Source: CBDESM01 sp965205165
GTDB taxonomy: Bacteria; Chloroflexota; Dehalococcoidia; Bin125
Assembly: GCA_965205165.1 (NCBI GenBank)
Contig: OZ242037.1
Location: 1,116,001-1,180,000, forward strand
Reading direction: 5' to 3'
DNA length: 64,000 nt
The notes beneath the pieces are model-generated. The model had not been told where the DNA came from. It did not search any database and saw only the letters and a list, made by a program, of their open reading frames with translations. Both the position numbers and the translations under genes were made by a program. Shown here one piece after another: positions 58,652-64,000 of this stretch; positions within the stretch are counted from its first letter, which is position 1, and each line of letters begins with the position of its first letter.

Positions 58652-59881
58652 TCAGGCGAGGAGGAGGGGGATTTCCATTTCTTCGGGGCGGAGGCCGGCG
58701 TGGTAGCCGCGCAGGCTCGATTGGCCGCTGCCGCGCTCGCCGTAGAGCAGCACGTCGCGGCCCGGGCCGACCGCGATGTAGTCGCCGATCCGCTCCGCCG
58801 CTTCGGGCGAGATCCGGCCGGGGCCGAACAGCTCCAGCTCTTCCGCCTCGCGGCGCGAGAGCAGCGCCCAGCGCCCGCCCCAGCGCTCGCGGAACTTGCC
58901 GGCGAACGCCTCGCCCGCGCCCGGCCGCGTGCAGAACATCGGCACCCGCGCCTCGCCGTGCGGCGGCAGGTGCAGATCGTCGAGCAGCGGGTCGTCGCGC
59001 AGGATCATGTGCTTGTCCGCCTCGCCGACCGCGAGCGCGCCGTGATCCGCGCTGACCGCGATCCGCGCCCGCCCCTCCAGCCGCTCCCGCAGCCGCCCCA
59101 GCGCCCCGTCGATCGCGTGCAGTGCGCCCAGCGCGTCGGGGTGGCCCGGCCCGCTCCGGTGCGAAGCCGAATCGAGCATCGGCAGGTAGAGGTAGTGGAC
59201 GCCGCCCTCGGCCTCGTCGATCAGCCGCCGGCCCACGCCCGCGATGGCGTCGCGCAGGTGCTCGTAGGGGTCGGTCGGCCAACGACCGCGGCCCCAGGCG
59301 GTGAACTCGCTGTTCGAGATCGCGGCGGGGTGGTAGGTGCGCAGCGGGCCCGGCATCTCCGCCAGCCGCGAGGGGCAGGGGAACGCCTCGCCCGGCCCGA
59401 TCCCGAACCGCCGCAGGCCCCGCTCCGAGGCGCGATCCACGAACGGCAGGATCGTCGCCGTCACGCCGCGCCGGTGCAGGTGCGTGAACCACGCCGGCAC
59501 CGCGTGGCGCGAGGGCCACTCGCCGGTCGCGATCGCCGCGAGCGCGGCCGCAGTGGTCGAGGGGAAGACCGAGCGCAGCGCGACCCGCTCGGCCTCGGCG
59601 AACAGCGACGGCCCGCTGCCGTGCCGCGCGTCGTCGCAGAGATGGTCGAGGAAGACGTCGCCCAGGCCGTCGACCAGCACGAACAGCAGCGGCTTGCCGC
59701 CGCCGATCCGTTCGGCCAGCTCCCCGGCCGCGCGGTCGCCGGGATCCAGCGGCAGCCCGCCGATCCGCGCCAGCGCGCGCGCCAAGTCGACGGTCGTGGG
59801 CGGCCCGCCGGCCGGATGCAGCAGCTCGCCGCCGGCGAACCAGCGCTCGACCCGCTCGCGGTCGGATTCTGCCCGCGCCAC
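58652..59881 (-). CDS. alkaline-phosphatase-superfamily phosphodiesterase
   Basis: Protein of 409 residues of the type I phosphodiesterase/nucleotide pyrophosphatase group. Metal and nucleophile elements: LLFVLVDGLGD, the Thr nucleophile region FPSTTAAALAAIATG, YLPMLDSASHRSG and ISADHGAL, which together supply the two-metal site. No signal peptide is visible, so it is probably cytoplasmic. Starts at GTG. It could hydrolyse nucleotide, phosphonate or phosphoglycerate-type esters; the substrate is not readable. Confidence 0.85.
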   Translation of the reverse strand: MARAESDRERVERWFAGGELLHPAGGPPTTVDLARALARIGGLPLDPGDRAAGELAERIGGGKPLLFVLVDGLGDVFLDHLCDDARHGSGPSLFAEAERVALRSVFPSTTAAALAAIATGEWPSRHAVPAWFTHLHRRGVTATILPFVDRASERGLRRFGIGPGEAFPCPSRLAEMPGPLRTYHPAAISNSEFTAWGRGRWPTDPYEHLRDAIAGVGRRLIDEAEGGVHYLYLPMLDSASHRSGPGHPDALGALHAIDGALGRLRERLEGRARIAVSADHGALAVGEADKHMILRDDPLLDDLHLPPHGEARVPMFCTRPGAGEAFAGKFRERWGGRWALLSRREAEELELFGPGRISPEAAERIGDYIAVGPGRDVLLYGERGSGQSSLRGYHAGLRPEEMEIPLLLA

Positions 59882-59917
59882 GCGGCGGCCCTCCCGCCGC
59901 GGTCCCGGCCGGCCCGG

Positions 59918-60775
59918 CTAAATCTGCGAGTAGCCGCTGCCGGGCGTGTCGACGCCGGTGCCGGCCGGGGCCTTGCCGCCCATGTCCCAGCCGAACTCCT
60001 TGAGGATCTGCTGCGAGTAGGTCACCCGCCCGCTCACCTTGTCGAGCGGCTCGGTCGCCAGCAGCAGCGCCGCCTGGGCCATGATCTCGACGCCCTCCGC
60101 GTCGTTGGGGTCGCGGCCCTCCATCAGGCGATGGTGGACGACGCCGGGCGTCGGCACGATCTGCGAGGGGCTGTAGCAGGTGACGGAGATGCCGTACTGG
60201 TGAACCTCGGAGGCCAGGCCCTGGGTGAAGCGCTCCAACGCCGCCTTCTCCGCGCCGTAGAGCGAGCCGCCGCCGCCGTCGCCCTCGTAGGGGCCGCGGC
60301 CCGGCCCGATCGCCGCCGCGCTCGAGACGTTCACGATCGCGCCCGATCCGCGCTCGATCATGCCGCCCTCGTTGAGGCAGAGCTGCGACATGAAGAACGG
60401 CCCGTGGAAATTCACCGCGGTCGAGCGCAGCCAGCGGTTGACCGGGAAATCCTTGACCGGGATGAAGTAGGTCAGCGCCGCGTTGTTGACCAGCACGTCG
60501 GGCGGGCCGTAGACGTCCTTGCAGGCGGCGACGATCTTCTCGCACTCCTCGTATTCGGAGACGTTGCCCGCGACCGGCGTCGCCTCGCCGCCGGCGTCGC
60601 GGATGTTCTTGATCGTCATCTCCAGCGAGCCGGGCAGCGGGTGGGTGCCCTCCTCCAGCGTCCGCGCCGTCGCGATCACCTTCGCGCCCTCGGCCGCGAA
60701 GCATTCCGCGATCGCCGCGCCGATCCCGCGGCTCGCGCCGGTCACGATCGCCGCCTTGCCGTCCAGCTTGCCCAT
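59918..60775 (-). CDS. short-chain dehydrogenase/reductase (SDR)
   Basis: SDR of 285 residues: VTGASRGIGAAIAECFAAEG cofactor loop, VNNAAL (NNAG variant), VNVSSAAAIG with catalytic Ser, and YGAEK as Y-x-x-x-K. It is longer than classical SDRs, with a C-terminal segment (YSQQILKEFGWDMGG) typical of steroid/acyl-type SDRs in environmental genomes. ATA-R in VIATARTLEEG suggests NADP(H) use. A minus-strand gene set follows upstream (GGR-like, PlsY, aminotransferase). Confidence 0.88.
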   Translation of the reverse strand: MGKLDGKAAIVTGASRGIGAAIAECFAAEGAKVIATARTLEEGTHPLPGSLEMTIKNIRDAGGEATPVAGNVSEYEECEKIVAACKDVYGPPDVLVNNAALTYFIPVKDFPVNRWLRSTAVNFHGPFFMSQLCLNEGGMIERGSGAIVNVSSAAAIGPGRGPYEGDGGGGSLYGAEKAALERFTQGLASEVHQYGISVTCYSPSQIVPTPGVVHHRLMEGRDPNDAEGVEIMAQAALLLATEPLDKVSGRVTYSQQILKEFGWDMGGKAPAGTGVDTPGSGYSQI

Positions 60776-60821
60776 GATCCTGCTCCCCGTGCTGCTGCTG
60801 CTCGTGCGCGGATGATACCGC

Positions 60822-61997
60822 TCAGCGCGGCGGCGCCCACTGCGCCCTCTGATGCACCCGCCGCCGCGCGAACGACGCCGCCGCCGTGAACGCCCCGACC
60901 GCCGGCCCCAGGCGCGCCCGGAAGCTGCAATAGGTCGCGTCCCCGCGCACGATCCGGCAGAACGACCGCCAGAACCTGTCCGACCGCTGCAGCAGCTCGA
61001 CGTATGGCCGCGGCGAGAAATGGAACAGCGCCTGCAAGTCCCGCGCCGCCGCCAGTTCGGGTTCGATCTCCCGCTCCACCGCCGCGGCGTAGCCCGCGAA
61101 ATCCTCCGCCTCGCCCGCCAAAATCCGCAGCGCCGCCGCCGCCGCCAGCTGGCCCGAACGGATCGCGTTGCCGATCCCCTCGCCCGACAGCGGATCGATC
61201 AGCCCGGCCGCGTCGCCGGCCAGCGCCACCCGCCCGCGATGCAGCGCATCGCCCGGATCCCGCAGCGGCAGATGATGCCCGCGCAGGTCCGAAAGCGAGC
61301 CGCCGTCGAATCCCTCGCTCTCCGCGTATTCCGCCAGCTCGCGCCGCAGGCCCGCGCCGACCGGCGGGAAGCCGCCCGCGCCCAGGTTGCAGTGGTCGCC
61401 CTTGGGGAAGACCCAGCCGTAGCCGCCGGACATCGTGCCCAGCTCCAGCCCGACGTGCCCGCTCCAGCGCCGCTCCGCACCGCCGCCGCTCCGCGCCGCG
61501 TTGCCCTCCAGCGCCACCGCCGCCCGCTGCCGCGGCAGCCCCAAGGCGCGGCGCGAGACCCCGTTCGCGCCGTCCGAGCCGATGATGCAGTTCGCCTCCA
61601 GCGCGCCGTCCGCCGTGCGGACGATCGTCCCCTCGATCTCGCGCGCGGCCTCGCCCTGGCGGAACTCCGCGCCCGCCGCCTGCGCCTGCTCGGCCAAGTA
61701 GGCGTCCAGCTTGCGACGCTGCGTCATCAGCGCCAGCGGCTGATCGAAATCGTGCTCGTACTCGCGCCCGCGCCGGTAGCGCACGCGGAAGCCGCGGATC
61801 TCCTGCTCGACCACCGGATCGAGCGGGAACGGCAGCAGCCTGGCCGCGCTGATCAGCACCCCGCCGCCGCACGGCTTGTCGCGCGGGAATTCCGCCCGGT
61901 CCAGCATCGCCACCCGCGCGCCGGCCCGCGCCAGCTCGTAGGCCGCCATCGAGCCGGCCGGCCCCGCCCCGATCACCGCGACGTCGACCCGCCTCAC
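60822..61997 (-). CDS. geranylgeranyl reductase family FAD protein
   Basis: FAD-dependent oxidoreductase of 391 residues starting at GTG, whose TGA-overlapping start (GTGA) couples it to plsY. VAVIGAGPAGSMAAYELARAGA is the dinucleotide fold, followed by DRAEFPRDKPCGGGV typical of geranylgeranyl reductases, and VALAGDAAGLIDPLSGEGIGNA as the second FAD motif. It reduces polyprenyl double bonds. In a menaquinone-producing cell it may act as a MenJ-like menaquinone reductase or on lipid chains; the plsY neighbour favours membrane-lipid or quinone-tail metabolism. Confidence 0.88.
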   Translation of the reverse strand: MRRVDVAVIGAGPAGSMAAYELARAGARVAMLDRAEFPRDKPCGGGVLISAARLLPFPLDPVVEQEIRGFRVRYRRGREYEHDFDQPLALMTQRRKLDAYLAEQAQAAGAEFRQGEAAREIEGTIVRTADGALEANCIIGSDGANGVSRRALGLPRQRAAVALEGNAARSGGGAERRWSGHVGLELGTMSGGYGWVFPKGDHCNLGAGGFPPVGAGLRRELAEYAESEGFDGGSLSDLRGHHLPLRDPGDALHRGRVALAGDAAGLIDPLSGEGIGNAIRSGQLAAAAALRILAGEAEDFAGYAAAVEREIEPELAAARDLQALFHFSPRPYVELLQRSDRFWRSFCRIVRGDATYCSFRARLGPAVGAFTAAASFARRRVHQRAQWAPPR

Positions 61998-62578
61998 GAT
62001 TCCGCCGCCCCCTCCGCGCGCGCCCGCAGGTAGCGGTCGATCCCCGCCTTGAGCCCGGCCGCGACCGGCGCGGCGAAGCAGAAGCCGATCGTCTCGGCCG
62101 GGTAGTCGAACGCGATCGCCAGGAACGGCAGCGGCGCGGCCACGAGCAGGATGCCCAGCTCCGCCTTCCGCGTCAGCAGGTAGGTGAGCCCGCCCACGAC
62201 GAACGTGGCCCCGAATTGCAGCGGCACGAACGCGCCCGACGCGCCCAGCGCCGTGGCCGCCGCGCGCCCGCCGTTGAAGCGCAGGAAGATCGGGAACATG
62301 TGGCCCACCATCACCAGCGCGCCCGCCGCCGCCCACCAGCCCTGCTCCAGCCCCGCCCAGCGCGCGATCGCCACCGCCAGCAGCCCCTTGCCGATGTCCG
62401 AGCAGATGATCGCCGCGCCCCAGAAATGCCCCGCACCCTCGCGGGCCGCGTTGGCCGCGCCCACGTTGCCGTCCCCGGCCAGCCGCAGATCCCCGCCCGT
62501 CTTGACCCGGAAGACCAGCCAGGCGACCGGCACGCTGCCCAGCAGGTAGGCGGCGATCAGGACCGCCGCCGCCGTCAT
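61994..62578 (-). CDS. plsY: glycerol-3-phosphate acyltransferase PlsY
   Basis: Integral membrane protein of 194 residues that transfers acyl groups from acyl-phosphate to glycerol-3-phosphate, the first step of phospholipid synthesis. Family motifs: YLLGSVPVAWLVF, GDGNVGAANAAREG, SDIGKGLLAV and GHMFPIFLRFNGGRAAAT. The last reads GGRAAAT where many members have GGKGVAT. Five or so hydrophobic helices. The 4-nt overlap with the GGR-family gene suggests co-transcription. Confidence 0.93.
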   Translation of the reverse strand: MTAAAVLIAAYLLGSVPVAWLVFRVKTGGDLRLAGDGNVGAANAAREGAGHFWGAAIICSDIGKGLLAVAIARWAGLEQGWWAAAGALVMVGHMFPIFLRFNGGRAAATALGASGAFVPLQFGATFVVGGLTYLLTRKAELGILLVAAPLPFLAIAFDYPAETIGFCFAAPVAAGLKAGIDRYLRARAEGAAES

Positions 62579-62609
62579 CGTCCCGCCGCCCGGCCCGCTC
62601 GCCGCCGCG

Positions 62610-63536
62610 CTACTTGTCGTAGACCGGGGTGATCCAGTGCGCGTAGGCGTCCAGCCGCCCCAGAATCGCGTCGAAGAACAGCCGCTGCAGCTGACCCGTC
62701 ACCTGCCCGATCCCGCCGTCCCCCACCTGCCGCCGGTCGACCGACAGCAGCGGCGTCACGTGCGCCGCCGTCCCGGTCATGAACACCTCGTCCGCCAGCC
62801 ACAGCTCGCTGCGGTCGATCGACCGCTCCACCGTCTCGATCCCCAGCTCGTTCCGCGCCAGCTCGATCACCGTCGCCCGCGTGATCCCGACCAGGATGTT
62901 GTCGCTCGAGGGGGGCGTGTAGATCACCCCGTCCTGCACCATGAAGATGTTCTCGCCGCTGCCCTCCGAGACGCTGCCGTCGTGGTTCAGCATGATCGCC
63001 TCGTCGAACCCGTGGTGCACCGCCTCCGTGTTGGCCAGCGCCGAGTTGATGTAGACCCCGTTCACCTTCAGCCGCACCGGGATCGACGTGTCGTCGGCCC
63101 GCCGCCAGGACGAGGTCATCACGTGCACGCCCGCGTTCGTGTCCAGGTAGGCCCCGAACGGCGCGACGAACGCGAGGAAGTCGTCCTCCACGTCGTGCAG
63201 CCGCACCCCCAGCACCTCCTGCGACTTGTAGACCATCGGGCGGACGTAGCAATCCTCCTTGAGCCCCGAGGCGGCGACCATCTCGTGGGTCAGCGCGCAG
63301 AGCTCGTCCTCCGTGTAGCGCAGCGGCATCATCAGCCCATGGGCCGACTTGCGCAGCCGCTGGTAGTGCTCCTGCATGCGGAACAGGTAGAGCTGCTCGG
63401 TCTCCGCGTTCCAGTTCGCCCGGATGCCCTCGAAGACCGCCGTGCCGTAGTTGAAGGCGTGCGTCATCACGCCGATCTTCGCGTCGGCGAGCGGCATCAA
63501 CTCGCCGCGCAGGTGGGCCATCGGCGTGCCGGGCAT
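62610..63536 (-). CDS. ilvE: branched-chain amino acid aminotransferase
   Basis: Fold-type IV PLP enzyme of 308 residues. Segments typical of IlvE: HAFNYGTAVFEGIRAN, LYLFRMQEHYQRL, PLP-lysine region IPVRLKVNGVYINSALA, and LNHDGSVSEGSGENIFMV. It interconverts branched-chain amino acids and 2-oxo acids. ATG at 63536 is preceded by GGAGGAG; the open frame 25 codons upstream is not homologous. The D-amino-acid or 4-amino-4-deoxychorismate branches of this fold are less likely. Confidence 0.9.
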   Translation of the reverse strand: MPGTPMAHLRGELMPLADAKIGVMTHAFNYGTAVFEGIRANWNAETEQLYLFRMQEHYQRLRKSAHGLMMPLRYTEDELCALTHEMVAASGLKEDCYVRPMVYKSQEVLGVRLHDVEDDFLAFVAPFGAYLDTNAGVHVMTSSWRRADDTSIPVRLKVNGVYINSALANTEAVHHGFDEAIMLNHDGSVSEGSGENIFMVQDGVIYTPPSSDNILVGITRATVIELARNELGIETVERSIDRSELWLADEVFMTGTAAHVTPLLSVDRRQVGDGGIGQVTGQLQRLFFDAILGRLDAYAHWITPVYDK

Positions 63537-63659
63537 GGGCCGCTCCTCCGCTGATCGCCGCAGGTTCGCGCCTGTCGGCGGACACTTGGTCGCACGGGCG
63601 AAATCCAGCATATCGCCCAGCCCCGCCGCAACGCCGCCCGCGCCGATCGCGCCCGCCGA

Positions 63660-64000
63660 TCAGTCCCCCGCCAGGATCATCTGCGTCTGCGTCACTTGCG
63701 CCAGCAGCTTGCCCTCCGCGTCCAGCACCGTCGTCTGCCAGACGTGCGTCCGCCGCCCGCGGTGCAGCGGGCGGCACTCGCCCCGCACCGTCTCGCCTTC
63801 GCGCCCGCCGCGGAAGAAATTCGTCTTCGATTCGATCGTCGTCGTGCCCGACCCGTCCGGCGCGCTGATCATCGTCGCCAGCGCCCCCAGCGTATCCGCG
63901 AACGCCATGATCGCGCCCCCGTGCAGCAGCCCCGGCATCGTGCACAGCTCCCGCCGCACCTCCAGCTCGCCCGCGATCAGGTCCGGCTCGACCGAAACCA
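63660..64000 (-). CDS. PaaI family thioesterase (5' truncated)
   Basis: Hotdog-fold thioesterase whose beginning lies beyond the window edge; the frame stays open to base 64000. MPGLLHGGAIMAFADTLGALATM is the central helix with the His-Gly-Gly motif, followed by TTTIESKTNFFRGGREGETV and a terminal LLAQVTQTQMIL. It probably hydrolyses an aryl- or acyl-CoA intermediate, in keeping with the CoA-based catabolism seen across the window. Confidence 0.85.
   Translation of the reverse strand, partial: VSVEPDLIAGELEVRRELCTMPGLLHGGAIMAFADTLGALATMISAPDGSGTTTIESKTNFFRGGREGETVRGECRPLHRGRRTHVWQTTVLDAEGKLLAQVTQTQMILAGD

Noticed and set aside
1..64000. tRNA, rRNA, known riboswitch or phage attachment site
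   Set aside because: No clover-leaf, CCA-type end, rRNA segment or familiar riboswitch core was seen on reading both strands, although no search program could be run.

Overview
This 64 kb window is GC-rich bacterial chromosome, densely packed with genes and with no rRNA, tRNA, CRISPR array or recognisable insertion sequence. The organism makes menaquinone (MenB, MenA, a UbiE/MenG methyltransferase and a geranylgeranyl-reductase-like flavoprotein). It carries many CoA-linked and flavin-linked catabolic genes: acyl-CoA dehydrogenases, a fused CaiB/BaiF CoA-transferase, LLM flavin oxidoreductases, SDRs and Zn alcohol dehydrogenases. Exported proteins use Tat- or Sec-type lipoprotein signals. The -10 elements are of the TANNNT type and several messages look leaderless. 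This mix suggests a high-GC Chloroflexota (Dehalococcoidia/SAR202-like) or actinobacterial lineage, but no marker gene here settles the taxonomy.

Layout. 1-9247: two tandem paralogous peptide-type ABC import cassettes (binding protein, DppB-like and DppC-like permeases) without ATPases; the DppB-like permeases carry LysM-like insertions. 9300-10508: acyl-CoA dehydrogenase. 10548-18516: a probable defence or mobile patch with a 1,915-residue helicase-nuclease (Hhe-like), a Fic protein behind a cluster of GCGATT inverted repeats, and a PD-(D/E)XK-like protein. 18506-23033: CoA-transferase, Cache-domain protein and serine hydrolase. 23103-25826: a low-GC membrane protein of unknown function. 25819-27833: cyclase-family enzyme and alcohol dehydrogenase.

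27910-37272: a DUF433/DUF5615-type toxin-antitoxin pair; an operon of four PHB-depolymerase-like esterases, three of them double-domain lipoproteins; and a second antitoxin whose toxin is cut off after 11 codons at the edge of a low-GC restriction-modification pair (37292-38774). 38837-42729: acyl-CoA dehydrogenase, flavin reductase, solitary DNA methyltransferase and LLM oxidoreductase. 42771-43430: three tandem copies of a structured element that look like small RNA genes; two have their own TTGACG-N17-TAGGAT promoter and two end in near-perfect hairpins. They are followed by an unknown membrane-anchored protein and a predicted NucS-like nuclease. 45475-49920: cysteine-dioxygenase-like protein, a small His-rich protein, two SDRs, two VOC proteins and a GIY-YIG protein.

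49991-55230: LLM oxidoreductase, SRPBCC protein and the menaquinone genes, with a TetR regulator divergent from the methyltransferase and a perfect 9-bp palindrome between them. 55202-59881: twin small membrane proteins, a Kam-like 16S rRNA methyltransferase, an alcohol dehydrogenase, a third toxin-antitoxin pair and a phosphodiesterase. 59918-64000: SDR, geranylgeranyl-reductase-family protein, PlsY, branched-chain aminotransferase and a truncated thioesterase. The main theme is a metabolic core interrupted by small, lower-GC defence-type modules. The most novel-looking item is the tandem RNA-like array at 42.8-43.4 kb.
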